From contig NZ_JBBDQW010000006.1 of NCBI RefSeq assembly GCF_040905785.1, forward strand, positions 135,190 through 199,189: 64,000 bases of DNA, given 5' to 3'. Of this stretch, positions 17,163 to 25,415 are shown piece by piece (position 1 is the first letter of the stretch; each line of letters starts with the position of its first letter). Source of the stretch: Tistlia sp040905785 (GTDB taxonomy: Bacteria > Pseudomonadota > Alphaproteobacteria > Kiloniellales > DSM-21159). The position numbers and the translations under genes are program-made. The notes beneath the pieces were generated by a model. It did not search any database and was not told where the DNA came from. It saw nothing but the letters and a program-made list of their open reading frames with translations.

Positions 17163-18307
17163 TGGCCGAGGCCGCGCGGCGGCCCTGGCGCCGCCTGCTG
17201 CACGTCTTCTCGACCTTCGACGTCGGCGGCCCGCAGATCCGCTTCGTCCAGCTCGTGCGCGGCCTCGGCGACGCCTTCGAGCACCAGGTCCTGGCGATGA
17301 ACGGCGAGAACCGGACCATGGAGCGCCTGCCCGCGGGCGCGCCGGTCGAGCTGGTGCCCTTCGCCCACGACAAGGGCGAGCCGCTGCGCAACCTCTGGCG
17401 CTTCCGGCGGCGCCTGGCGGCGCTGCGGCCCGACCTGCTGGTGACCTACAACTGGGGCGCCGTCGAGTGGGGACTGGTCAACGCCCTGGCACCGGTCTGC
17501 CCGCACGTCGACGTCGAGGACGGCTTCGGGCCTGAGGAGGCCGAGCGGCCGCTGCCGCGGCGCACGCGCCTGCGTCGCTTCGTCTATGGCCGCGCGCGCT
17601 GCGTGGTCGTGCCGTCGCGGACCCTGCAGGCCATCGCGCGCGACGCCTGGGGCCTGCCGGACGAGCGCCTGATCTACCTGCCGAACGGCATCCGCACCGA
17701 GGAGCTGGCCGCTCCGCCCGACCGCGCGTTGCTGGCCGCCCACGGCCTCGCGCGGGACGAGCCCGTGATCGGCACCCTCGCCGCCCTGCGGCCGGAGAAG
17801 AACCTCGGCCGTCTGCTCGAGGCCTTCCGGCTGGGGGTCGTCGCGCCCGGCCGGCCCGGCCATCTGGCGATCATCGGCGACGGCCCCGAGCGCGCCGCCC
17901 TGGAGGCCCGCGCCTCGAAGCCGGACCTCGCCGGGCGCGTCACCTTCACCGGCTACCTCGACCGCCCCGGCCGCCTGCTCGGCGCCATGACCGCCTACGC
18001 GATTTCCTCGGACACCGAGCAGATGCCGATCAGCCTGGTCGAGGCCATGGCGGCCGGCCTGCCCGTCGCCTCGACCGATGTCGGCGACGTCGCGACCATG
18101 GTCGCCGAGGGCAATCGCCGCCACGTGCGCGGCCGCGAGGCGGGGCCGCTCGCCGAGTCGCTCGCGGCCCTGCTCGACGACCCGGCCGGGGCCGCGGCCC
18201 TCGGCGCCGCCAACCGCGAGCGGGCGCGTCAGGAGTTCGCCGAGGACGTCATGGTCGAGCGCTACCGGCGGATCTTCTCCGGAGAGGCGCTGCCGACGGG
18301 CGCCTGA
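17162..18307 (+). CDS. Glycosyltransferase family 4
   Basis: A 381-residue GT-B glycosyltransferase. The N-terminus LLHVFSTFDVGGPQIRFVQL has the Gly-rich acceptor-side loop of GT4 enzymes. The C-terminal donor domain has GTLAALRPEKNLGRLLEAF, AIIGDGPER and SSDTEQMPISLVEAMAAGLP, with the conserved Glu residues that contact the nucleotide sugar. Its start overlaps the stop of the dehydrogenase-epimerase gene. The two probably act in sequence: make an unusual sugar, then attach it, perhaps to the polysaccharide whose genes lie 7 kb away. The donor and acceptor are not deducible. Confidence 0.93.
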   Translation: MAEAARRPWRRLLHVFSTFDVGGPQIRFVQLVRGLGDAFEHQVLAMNGENRTMERLPAGAPVELVPFAHDKGEPLRNLWRFRRRLAALRPDLLVTYNWGAVEWGLVNALAPVCPHVDVEDGFGPEEAERPLPRRTRLRRFVYGRARCVVVPSRTLQAIARDAWGLPDERLIYLPNGIRTEELAAPPDRALLAAHGLARDEPVIGTLAALRPEKNLGRLLEAFRLGVVAPGRPGHLAIIGDGPERAALEARASKPDLAGRVTFTGYLDRPGRLLGAMTAYAISSDTEQMPISLVEAMAAGLPVASTDVGDVATMVAEGNRRHVRGREAGPLAESLAALLDDPAGAAALGAANRERARQEFAEDVMVERYRRIFSGEALPTGA

Positions 18308-18318
18308 GCGCGCGGGCG

Positions 18319-18525
18319 TCAGGCGCCGCCCTCCTCCATTTTTTTGCGCAGCGAGAGCGGGCGCATGTCCGTCCAGATCTCCTCGATGTAGTCGAGGCAC
18401 TCCTGCTTGCTGCCCTGCTTGCCGGCCGGCGACCAGCCGAGCGGCAGCTCGCGTTCGGCGGGCCAGATCGAGTACTGCTCCTCCCCGTTCACGACCACCT
18501 GGTAGACCGTGTCGTCGTCGTGCAT
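18319..18525 (-). CDS. MbtH family protein
   Basis: A 68-residue protein with the full MbtH signature: NGEEQYSIWP near residue 13, then a central GW, then ECLDYIEEIWTDMRPLSLR. MbtH proteins bind adenylation domains of nonribosomal peptide synthetases and are needed for their solubility or activity. No adenylation domain is encoded in this window, so its partner must lie elsewhere. The ribosome-binding site is strong (GGGGAGAGGGAG before the ATG). It lies 129 bases downstream of the PksH-like gene on the same strand, and converges with the glycosyltransferase gene with an 11-base gap. Confidence 0.93.
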   Translation of the reverse strand: MHDDDTVYQVVVNGEEQYSIWPAERELPLGWSPAGKQGSKQECLDYIEEIWTDMRPLSLRKKMEEGGA

Positions 18526-18654
18526 CTCCCTCTCCCCTCAATGCCGCTGCGGTCCGAGGCTAGGCGATGGTGCCGGACGCCGCGACAGCAAATCGCCGCA
18601 GCGCCACCTGTCAAGGGCGGCTCGACCTGCGCAGCCAGGGCGCAGAGGGAGCCC

Positions 18655-19413
18655 TCAGCTCTCCCAGGGGAACTTGAGCTCGGTGACGTAGCGGCGGATG
18701 TTGCGCTGGACGGCCGGGTCGGCGAAGAGCGCGCGGTTGGCCGCTAGCGCCGCCGGCCGGCAGCGCTCCAACTCGCCCGAGATCTCCCCCAGATAGCCCT
18801 TGTAGCGCGCGAGCGCCGGCCGGCCGAGGTGGCGCAGGCGTGCCAGGTGCGCGCCGAGCAGGCGCTCCGGGTCCTCGTCGAGGGCGTCGGCGAGGCCGCA
18901 GGCGAGCGCCTCCTCGGCGCCCAGCGGCCGGGTCATCAGGGTCATGTAGTGCGCCTTCTGGCGGCCGACGCGGCGGATCAGGAACGGCAGCACGCAGGCC
19001 GGGAACAGGCCGAACAGCAGCTCCGACAGGCCGAAGCTGGCGCCCCGCCCGGCCAGCACGATGTCCGAGGCGGCGACGAAGCCGAGGCCGCCGGCGTTGG
19101 CGCGGCCCTGGACGAGGCTGATGCTGACGAAGGGCCCGCTCGCCAGGCGTAACCAGAGATCGTAGAGCGGCCCCGGGTCGCTGACCTCGCCGGCCGCCGT
19201 CGCCTCGAAGTCGCCGCCGGCGCAGAAGACCTCCGGCGAGCCCTCCAGCACGACCACCGTCACCGCCGGCTCCTCGGACGCCTCGCAGCGCGCCAGCACC
19301 GCGCCGAGCTCCGCGACCAGGCGGTCGGTGATGGCGTTGCCCGCGTCGGCGCGATCGAAGCGGACCCGGCAGAGGCCGCCGTCGAAGCCGACCGACAGGG
19401 TTTCGTAGCGCAT
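18655..19413 (-). CDS. PksH-like enoyl-CoA hydratase (polyketide beta-branching dehydratase, ECH1)
   Basis: A 252-residue crotonase-fold protein. It resembles Bacillus PksH, as I remember it, far more than catabolic hydratases: LEGSPEVFCAGGDF, PLYDLWLRLASGP, NAGGLGFVAASDI, SELLFGLFPACVLPFL, IRRVGRQKAHYMTLMT and a C-terminus close to RYVTELKFPWE. In trans-AT polyketide synthases this ECH1 dehydrates the HMG-ACP intermediate made by an HMG synthase cassette. None of the cassette partners (donor ACP, decarboxylating KS, HMG synthase, ECH2) is visible here. It shares a strand with the MbtH gene and is divergent from the PptH-like gene. The family call is strong; whether it still works in beta-branching is unknown. 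Confidence 0.85.
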   Translation of the reverse strand: MRYETLSVGFDGGLCRVRFDRADAGNAITDRLVAELGAVLARCEASEEPAVTVVVLEGSPEVFCAGGDFEATAAGEVSDPGPLYDLWLRLASGPFVSISLVQGRANAGGLGFVAASDIVLAGRGASFGLSELLFGLFPACVLPFLIRRVGRQKAHYMTLMTRPLGAEEALACGLADALDEDPERLLGAHLARLRHLGRPALARYKGYLGEISGELERCRPAALAANRALFADPAVQRNIRRYVTELKFPWES

Positions 19414-19582
19414 GGGCGGACCCTCAGACTGCCGCCGCGGCGGGCCCGGCAGAAGAGCCCGCCGCGCGCCGGCCCGTCAAGCACGGGCGTTGCCGCCGGA
19501 CAGGCGACTCCCCTCACCTGCGGCATCCCGGCACGGGAGCGCGCTTTGCGCTGCGGGCAGGCGCGCTGGTAGGGTCCGCGCC

Positions 19583-20440
19583 ATGCGACTCCTGGCGATC
19601 AGCGACCTCCACCTGGCCAACCCGACCAACCGCGAGGCGCTGGCCGGACTGCCGGCGCGCTCCGACGACTGGCTGATCCTGGGCGGCGACATCGCCGAGC
19701 GGCTCGACCATGTCCGCGACCTCTTCGCGCTGGCGAGCGAGCGCTTCGCCAAGGTCTTCTGGGTGCCGGGCAACCACGAGCTCTGGACCGTGCCGGAGGA
19801 GGAGGCCGACGGCCGCCGCTCGCCCGAGCTGCGCGGCCTCGCCAAGTACGAGGCGCTGGTCGCGCTGGCGCGCGGCTTCGGCGTCGTGACGCCGGAGGAC
19901 CCCTACCCGCTGTGGACCGGCCCGGGCGGCCCCTGCGTCGTAGCGCCCCTGTTCCTGCTCTACGACTACAGCTTCCGGCCGCCGGAGATCTCCCGCGAGG
20001 CGGTCGTGCCCTGGGCGCGCGAGCAGGCCTCGGTCTGCGCCGACGAGCTGCTGCTCAGCCCCGAGCCCTACGCCTCGCGCGAGGCCTGGTGCTGGGCGCG
20101 CTGCGCGGACGCCGAGGCGCGCCTCTCGGCGCTCGAGCCGGACCTGCCGACAGTGCTGGTCAACCACTTCCCGCTGCGCCAGGAGCTGGTGCGGATTCCC
20201 CGGGTGCCGCGCTTCTCGCCCTGGTGCGGCACGACCCGCACCGAGGACTGGCACCGCCGCTTCAACGCCAAGGTCGTCGTCTACGGCCACCTGCACGTGC
20301 GCCGCACCGACTGGCGCGACGGCACCCGCTTCGAGGAGGTCTCGCTCGGCTACCCTCGCCAGTGGGACCGGAGCCTGGGGCTGCTGCCCTACCTGCGCGA
20401 GATCCTGCCGGGGCCGGCCGGTCCGAGAGATCCGGGTTAG
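19583..20440 (+). CDS. PptH-like metallophosphoesterase (phosphopantetheinyl hydrolase)
   Basis: A 285-residue calcineurin-like phosphoesterase with metal-binding motifs AISDLHLANP, LGGDIAER, PGNHELW, VNHFPLRQELV and YGHLHVRR. Its non-motif sequence matches, as I recall it, mycobacterial PptH: FAKVFWVPGNHELW, LFLLYDYSFRPPE, LLLSPEPYASREAWCW, WCGTTRTEDWHRRFNAK and RFEEVSLGYPRQW. PptH removes 4'-phosphopantetheine from carrier proteins, opposing the phosphopantetheinyl transferase. The neighbouring convergent gene here is exactly such a transferase, and their stop codons overlap. Function is inferred from similarity and from this pairing. Confidence 0.85.
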   Translation: MRLLAISDLHLANPTNREALAGLPARSDDWLILGGDIAERLDHVRDLFALASERFAKVFWVPGNHELWTVPEEEADGRRSPELRGLAKYEALVALARGFGVVTPEDPYPLWTGPGGPCVVAPLFLLYDYSFRPPEISREAVVPWAREQASVCADELLLSPEPYASREAWCWARCADAEARLSALEPDLPTVLVNHFPLRQELVRIPRVPRFSPWCGTTRTEDWHRRFNAKVVVYGHLHVRRTDWRDGTRFEEVSLGYPRQWDRSLGLLPYLREILPGPAGPRDPG

Positions 20441-21183
20441 TCCGCCAGGGCGAGCAGCGCGGCGAGGTCGGCGGGCGCGGCCGTCACCGTCAGGCGCGCC
20501 GGGTCGGGGTCGCGCACGGCGACGGCCAGGGCGTGGGCGGGGCCCGGGCGGAAGCGGCGGAACAGCCAGTGCAACGGCTCGTCGACGATCGGCGGCAGGA
20601 AGCCGATGGCGAGCGGCTGGCCGGCGGGATCGAGGGTGAAGGCGAAGGCGTCGAGGGGCAGCGAGAGGCCCTGCCCGACCGCCTTGATGTAGGCCTCCTT
20701 CAGGGTCCAGAAGGCGAGGAAGGTCGCCTCGACCCGCTCCCTGGGCACCGCCGCCAGCTGCCGGCATTCCGCCGGCGCGAAGAAGCGGTCGGCGATCTCC
20801 AGGGTGCTGCCGCCGCGCTCCAGCCACTCGACGTCGACGCCGAGGTCGCGCTCCAGGGTCACGGCGACGGCGGCGAGGCCGCGGGTGTGGGACAGGTTGG
20901 CGCGCAGCGGCGGCTCGCCGGGCAGCAGGATCGCTTCCGGCTTGCCGTAGTCGTCGACCGCAAAGCGCCAGTCCTGCGGCGCCCGGCCGGTCAGGCCCGA
21001 CAGCGTGGCGCGCAGCAGGGCGTGCGCCGCGATGTAGACCTGCCGGTCGCGCTCGAAGTGGAAGCGCGCGGCGCGCCGGCGCTCGGCCTCGTCGAGCAGG
21101 CTCGCCAGGCGCGGCCAGTCCGCGGCGCCGATGCGCTCCGTCGCCAGCCAGAAGGCCGCGACCCTGTCGGCTTCCAGGATCAT
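20437..21183 (-). CDS. Sfp-type 4'-phosphopantetheinyl transferase
   Basis: A 248-residue pseudo-dimeric phosphopantetheinyl transferase that would load CoA-derived phosphopantetheine onto carrier proteins. Visible motifs are FHFERDRQVYIAAHALLR (N-terminal half), NLSHTRGLAAVAV, GVDVEWLER (metal-binding Asp and Glu) and FLAFWTLKEAYIKAVGQG (catalytic W/F-x-x-K-E-A-x-x-K). It ends four bases inside the end of the PptH-like gene on the other strand. This places the activating and inactivating enzymes of carrier proteins side by side. Targets could be a nonribosomal or polyketide synthase, or the acyl carrier proteins known in some XrtA loci; neither is visible here. Confidence 0.93.
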   Translation of the reverse strand: MILEADRVAAFWLATERIGAADWPRLASLLDEAERRRAARFHFERDRQVYIAAHALLRATLSGLTGRAPQDWRFAVDDYGKPEAILLPGEPPLRANLSHTRGLAAVAVTLERDLGVDVEWLERGGSTLEIADRFFAPAECRQLAAVPRERVEATFLAFWTLKEAYIKAVGQGLSLPLDAFAFTLDPAGQPLAIGFLPPIVDEPLHWLFRRFRPGPAHALAVAVRDPDPARLTVTAAPADLAALLALAD

Positions 21184-21302
21184 GCCGCGCTGATAGCCTC
21201 GGGGCCCTCCGCGCCGCCAGGGTTTTCCGCCCGGGCCGCGGAACCCCGGCGTCGCCCCTGCTGTTCTCAGGAGCGCAAGAGTCCGTCGCAGGGAGCGAGC
21301 GC

Positions 21303-21464
21303 ATGGCCAGGACAGGCGAGCGCGGGCAGGGTCCGCGAGAGTATTCGGGCGATAAGGCGCGACAGGGGGAGGTCATCCTGAAGGCGCGCTGGCAGCGGGT
21401 CGTCTTCGTCGCCGGCCTCGTCGGCTTGGCGCTGGTCCTGCTGCTCGCCGGCTCGTTCGGCTGA
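21303..21464 (+). CDS. Small conserved single-pass membrane protein
   Basis: A 53-residue protein: a polar N-terminus ending in YSGDKARQGEVILK, then a basic residue pair and one membrane helix (VFVAGLVGLALVLLLAG). Short proteins with the pattern GDKARQGEIIL plus a C-terminal helix are, from memory, common in alphaproteobacteria, which is why I accept it. The ATG at 21303 has GGGAG nine bases upstream. It lies between the divergent PPTase gene and the convergent lon gene. No function is known to me. Confidence 0.75.
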   Translation: MARTGERGQGPREYSGDKARQGEVILKARWQRVVFVAGLVGLALVLLLAGSFG

Positions 21465-21487
21465 GACGGCGAAGGTCGAAGCTGGCG

Positions 21488-21562
21488 CTGCCACGTCCCT
21501 CGACAGCTCGGGACGCCGCTCCAGAATCCGCTTCGTCCCGAGCTTGTCGAGGGACGTGGCAG
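21488..21562. repeat. Long inverted repeat (TCGACA-GCTC family)
   Basis: The left arm 21488-21515 and right arm 21534-21562 are reverse complements apart from one inserted base. The core is CCACGTCCCTCGACA followed by GCTCGGGACG. It lies between convergent genes (small membrane protein and lon), where it could act as a bidirectional transcription terminator. Related arms occur at five other places in the window. Confidence 0.9.
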
Positions 21563-21648
21563 CGGCGCTCCGGACGAAGCGACGGCGGGATCGGCTCCCC
21601 TGCCGACGCGGGCCCAGGCCAACGCCAGAGACGGCGAAGCGCGCCGCC

Positions 21649-24063
21649 TCAGGCGCGCGCCGCGACCTTCCCCGGTTCCGCGCCGGTCGGCTCCAGGGCG
21701 GCCTCGACCGCCTCGTCGATGCGTTCGAGCCAGACGAACTCCAGCCGCTCGCGCGCGTCCTTCGGAATCTCCTCGTAGTCGCGGCGGTTGCGCGCCGGCA
21801 GCAGCACGCGGGTGATCCCTGCGCGCGCCGCGGCGGTGACCTTCTCCTTGATGCCCCCGACCGGCAGCACCAGGCCGCGCAGCGAGATCTCGCCGGTCAT
21901 GGCGGTGTCGCTGCGCAGGGTCCGTCCGGTCAGCACCGAGACCAGGGCGAGGGTCATGGCGACGCCGGCGCTGGGGCCGTCCTTCGGGGTCGCGCCGGCC
22001 GGCACGTGGATGTGGATGTCCTGCTTCTCGAACAGCTCGGAGTCGATGCCGAGCGCCTCGGCGCGGCCCTTGACCAGGCTGAGGGCAGCCTGGGCGCTCT
22101 CGCGCATGACCTCGCCGAGCTGGCCGGTCAGGATCAGCTTGCCGCCGCCGGGGCTGCGCGTCGCCTCGATGAACAGGATGTCGCCGCCGACCGGCGTCCA
22201 GGCCAGGCCCGTGGCGACGCCCGGCAGGCTGACCCGCAGCGCGACCTCGTCGTCGAAGCGGCGCGGCCCGAGCAGCTCGCCCAGCTCCGCCATGCCGATG
22301 CGCGCATGGGTCTCGGTGCCCTCGGCGATGCCGACCGCGACGTGGCGCAGGACTCGGCCGATCTCGCGCTCCAGGCTGCGCACCCCGGCCTCGCGGGTGT
22401 AGCCGCGAATGATCTCGGCCAGCGCCTCGTCGTCGATCTCGACCTGGCCCTTGCCCAGCCCGTTCGCCTCGAGCTGGCGGCCGACGAGGTAACGCTTGGC
22501 GATCTCCAGCTTCTCGCTGTCGGTGTAGCCGGACAGGCTGATCACCTCCATGCGGTCGCGCAGGGGGCCGGGGATGGTGTCGAGCAGGTTCGCGGTGGCG
22601 ATGAAGACGACCCGTGACAGGTCGAAGGGCACCCCCAGGTAGTTGTCGCGGAAGGAGTTGTTCTGCTCGGGATCCAGGACCTCCAGCATCGCCGAGGAGG
22701 GGTCGCCGTGGATGCCGGCGCCCATCTTGTCGATCTCGTCGAGCATCATCACGCAGTCGCGCGCGCCGCACTTGCGGATCGCCTGCACGATGTTGCCGGG
22801 CAGCGCGCCGATGTAGGTCCGGCGATGGCCGCGGATCTCGGCCTCGTCGTGGAGGCCGCCCAGGCTGACCCGGACGAACTTGCGATTCATGGCGCGGGCG
22901 ATCGACTGGCCGAGCGAGGTCTTGCCGACGCCGGGCGGACCGACGAAGCAGAGGATCGGCGCCTTGCCCTGCGGCGCCAGCTTGCGCACCGCCAGGTACT
23001 CGACGATGCGGCGCTTGATCTTGTCGAGGCCGAAGTGATCCTCGTCGAGGATGCGCCGGGCCTCGGCGATCTCGATCGGCGGCGGCTCGGGCAGCGCCCA
23101 GGGCAGCTCGATCAGCCAGTCCAGGTAGGTCCGGATCATGCCGTACTCGGCCGCGGCATCGGGCATCCGCGCGAGCCGGCGCAGCTCCTTGCGGGCCGCC
23201 TGCTCGACCTCCTCGGGCATGCCGGCCTCGTCGATCGCCTTGGTCAGCTCGGCGACCTCCTCCGCCTTGCCGTCGTCCTCGCCGAGCTGGCGCTGGATCG
23301 CCGCCATCTGCTCGCGCAGCAGCACCTCGCGCTGGCGCTCGTCGAGGGAGGCCCGGGTCTGCTGGCCGATCTCGTGGGACAGGCGCAGCACCTCGATGCG
23401 CTCGGCCAGCAGGCGGGCGACCCGGTCCATGCGGGTCGTGAGGTCGAGCGTCTCGAGGATCTCCTGCTTCTCCTCGGCGCTGGCGTCCATGTAGGCGGCG
23501 ACCAGGTCGGTCAGCGCGCTCGGCGAGCTGGTGCCGGAGATCGCCGCCGCCAGGTCGGGCGGCGTCTGCGGCAGCAGCTGCAGGGCCTCGCCGGCGCGGG
23601 CCTTCAGGTTGAGGAAGCGTGCCTCGATCTCCGGCGAGTCCTCCGCCGGCTCTTCCAGGCGCTTCACGCGGGCGGCGAGGAAGGGCTGCTCCTGGACGAA
23701 GGCTTCGACCTGGAAGCGCTGCTCGCCCTGGCAGATCAGGTGGTGGGAGCCGTCCTGCCCGGTGACGTAGCGCAGGATGTTGGCGATCGTGCCGGTGCGG
23801 TGCAGGTCGACCGTCGCCGGCTCGTCCTGTGCCGCGTCGCGCTGCATCAGCACGCCGATCGGGCGACCCTGGCGCGCCGCCTCCTGGGCGGCGGCGATCG
23901 AGGCCGGACGGCCGAGCGCGACCGGCATGACGACGCCGGGAAACAGCACGAAGTTGCGCACCGGCAGGATGATGAGCGCGTCGGAAGCCAGCTCGGGGCC
24001 CGCCTGCGGCGCCGTGCCGGTGCCGACCTCGGCGGCGAAGGCCGCCCGCGTCGAGGATGTCAT
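21649..24063 (-). CDS. lon: ATP-dependent protease Lon
   Basis: Cytoplasmic AAA+ serine protease of 804 residues, the usual length of Lon. It has an N-terminal substrate-recognition domain (LIILPVRNFVLFPGVVMPVAL), Walker A GPPGVGKTSLGQSIARAMNR, Walker B VMMLDEIDKMG, and a C-terminal protease domain with the catalytic Ser in PKDGPSAG and Lys in VGGIKEKVTAA. It follows the Hsp20 gene by 13 bases and is probably cotranscribed with it, which makes a protein quality-control pair. This could be a second Lon in the genome, since the canonical clpX-lon arrangement is not seen here. Confidence 0.96.
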   Translation of the reverse strand: MTSSTRAAFAAEVGTGTAPQAGPELASDALIILPVRNFVLFPGVVMPVALGRPASIAAAQEAARQGRPIGVLMQRDAAQDEPATVDLHRTGTIANILRYVTGQDGSHHLICQGEQRFQVEAFVQEQPFLAARVKRLEEPAEDSPEIEARFLNLKARAGEALQLLPQTPPDLAAAISGTSSPSALTDLVAAYMDASAEEKQEILETLDLTTRMDRVARLLAERIEVLRLSHEIGQQTRASLDERQREVLLREQMAAIQRQLGEDDGKAEEVAELTKAIDEAGMPEEVEQAARKELRRLARMPDAAAEYGMIRTYLDWLIELPWALPEPPPIEIAEARRILDEDHFGLDKIKRRIVEYLAVRKLAPQGKAPILCFVGPPGVGKTSLGQSIARAMNRKFVRVSLGGLHDEAEIRGHRRTYIGALPGNIVQAIRKCGARDCVMMLDEIDKMGAGIHGDPSSAMLEVLDPEQNNSFRDNYLGVPFDLSRVVFIATANLLDTIPGPLRDRMEVISLSGYTDSEKLEIAKRYLVGRQLEANGLGKGQVEIDDEALAEIIRGYTREAGVRSLEREIGRVLRHVAVGIAEGTETHARIGMAELGELLGPRRFDDEVALRVSLPGVATGLAWTPVGGDILFIEATRSPGGGKLILTGQLGEVMRESAQAALSLVKGRAEALGIDSELFEKQDIHIHVPAGATPKDGPSAGVAMTLALVSVLTGRTLRSDTAMTGEISLRGLVLPVGGIKEKVTAAARAGITRVLLPARNRRDYEEIPKDARERLEFVWLERIDEAVEAALEPTGAEPGKVAARA

Positions 24064-24076
24064 GTCCGTCCTTCCC

Positions 24077-24484
24077 TCAGGCCAGCTTGCGCAGCACGAC
24101 GACGAGGCAGCCGTCGACCATCTCGGGCGGCGCCACCTCGTAGCGGCCCGGCGGCAGGGGCAGCTGGCGCTCGAAGCGCCCCTGAGGCAGCTCCAGGCGA
24201 TGGATGACGGCGGTGCGCAGCTGCGGCGGCAGGCGCCGCTCGCCGGCGATCAGCAGCTGGCCGTTCTCGATGGCGACGCTGATGCCCTGCGGGTCGACGC
24301 CGGGCAGGGCCGCCAGCACCAGCAGCTCGCGCTCGGTCTCGAGCATGTCGACAGGCGGTTCCCAGCAGGGCGCGTGGGAGCGCGTCCGAACCGGGCGGAA
24401 GGCCTGGCGATGCAGCCGCTCGGCGCGGCTCAGCATCTCGACTGCCTCCGACCACATGAGGTTCCGGGGATCCGGCTTGGCCAT
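24077..24484 (-). CDS. Hsp20/alpha-crystallin small heat-shock protein
   Basis: A 135-residue protein with the alpha-crystallin domain: PPVDMLETERELLVLAALPGV, then ENGQLLIAGERRLP, a basic/aromatic middle, and beta-strands to the end (DGCLVVVLRKLA). The usual C-terminal I-x-I motif is missing, so oligomerisation may differ from classical Hsp20s. It acts as an ATP-independent holdase and would hand clients to Lon, encoded 13 bases downstream. The ATG at 24484 is preceded by GGAGCAA; a longer reading to 24700 is unsupported. It is transcribed divergently from the chalcone-isomerase-like gene. Confidence 0.88.
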   Translation of the reverse strand: MAKPDPRNLMWSEAVEMLSRAERLHRQAFRPVRTRSHAPCWEPPVDMLETERELLVLAALPGVDPQGISVAIENGQLLIAGERRLPPQLRTAVIHRLELPQGRFERQLPLPPGRYEVAPPEMVDGCLVVVLRKLA

Positions 24485-24692
24485 GCCTGTTGCTCCGCTC
24501 GACGGCTTGGGACGCTCCGCCCAACAAATGGGAAGCCCGGCGCGACCCTGCCAGAGGCGCCCGGCGACGGGCCGGCGCCAGCGTCGTGGAGCGGCCGTTC
24601 GGCCGGCCGGACCCGGAACGCCGCCGCCTGCGCGGCGTTGCATCAAAGGGGCAGCGACGCCCTTGCCGTCCACAATCGAGGAATGAAGAACG

Positions 24693-25310
24693 ATGCGCAA
24701 AGCCTTGCCGCCAAAGCGAACGATGCTGCTCCCGGGGCTTGCCCTGGCCCTGCTCCTGGGGGCGACGCTGGGCGCAGGCGGCCGCGAGGCGGCTGCGGCG
24801 GGGCCTGCCGAGCTGGCGGTCGCGGGCGGGCCGCTGGTGCGGGCCGGCGAGGCGGTGCGCCGTCTGCTGTGGATCGATCTCTACCGGGTCGAGCTCTACC
24901 TGCCGCCGGCGCGCCGGGAGTCCCGGGAGCTGGGGCGGCCCGGACTCGCCAAGGCCTTCCGCGTCGAGATGCTGTTCGGCGGTGAGCTGCCCGAGACGAT
25001 CCCCGAGGAATGGGCCGAGAAGCTGCTGCCGCCCCTGGCCCCGGCCGATCAGGAAACCCTGAAGGTCACGTACGCCGGGCTGGAGTCGGGCGACGAGTTG
25101 CTGTTCAGCTTCGCGCCCGGGCGCGGCACGCTGATGGAGGTCAACGGCCGTCCGAGGATCACGACCGGCGACCACCGCTTCATGGCGGGGATACTGGCGC
25201 TCTTCGTCGGGCCCGACGCGGCGTCGCCCTCGATGCGCCGCGATCTGCTGGCCGAGGTCGCACCCCGGGCCGTTCCACCGGCGACCGCGCGCCCCGCACC
25301 CGCTCGGTGA
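24693..25310 (+). CDS. Periplasmic chalcone-isomerase-like domain protein
   Basis: A 205-residue exported protein with a signal peptide (PGLALALLLGATLGAGG, then an AAAAG cleavage region). The mature part follows the bacterial chalcone-isomerase-like fold family: RRLLWIDLYRVELYLP, MLFGGELPETIPEEWAEKL, then GDELLFSFAPGRGTLMEVNG and a final FMAGILALFVGPDAASPSMR. These bacterial proteins are not flavonoid enzymes and their role is unknown; a fatty-acid-binding role has been suggested for the fold. The gene is monocistronic as far as the sequence shows and is followed by the DUF1523 gene about 100 bases later. Confidence 0.82.
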   Translation: MRKALPPKRTMLLPGLALALLLGATLGAGGREAAAAGPAELAVAGGPLVRAGEAVRRLLWIDLYRVELYLPPARRESRELGRPGLAKAFRVEMLFGGELPETIPEEWAEKLLPPLAPADQETLKVTYAGLESGDELLFSFAPGRGTLMEVNGRPRITTGDHRFMAGILALFVGPDAASPSMRRDLLAEVAPRAVPPATARPAPAR

Positions 25311-25415
25311 GCCCCCGGGCGCGGCGCCGCGGAGGCTGTCCCGGCGAAGGAGGTCGCGTCGGCGTTCCTGGCAGCCTAGATTAGTGTAGCCAATCCAGTT
25401 CCCTGCCGGGGTCCC

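Noticed and set aside
15134..18307. A 1057-residue open reading ending in the glycosyltransferase
   Set aside because: Its first 676 codons are the +1/+2 shadow of the dehydrogenase-epimerase gene. High GC keeps stop codons rare. The real gene starts at 17162.
19514..22771. A 1085-residue open reading on the minus strand across lon and the PPTase region
   Set aside because: It is antisense or out of frame to well-supported genes throughout and has shadow composition (Arg, Gly, Asp rich without motifs).
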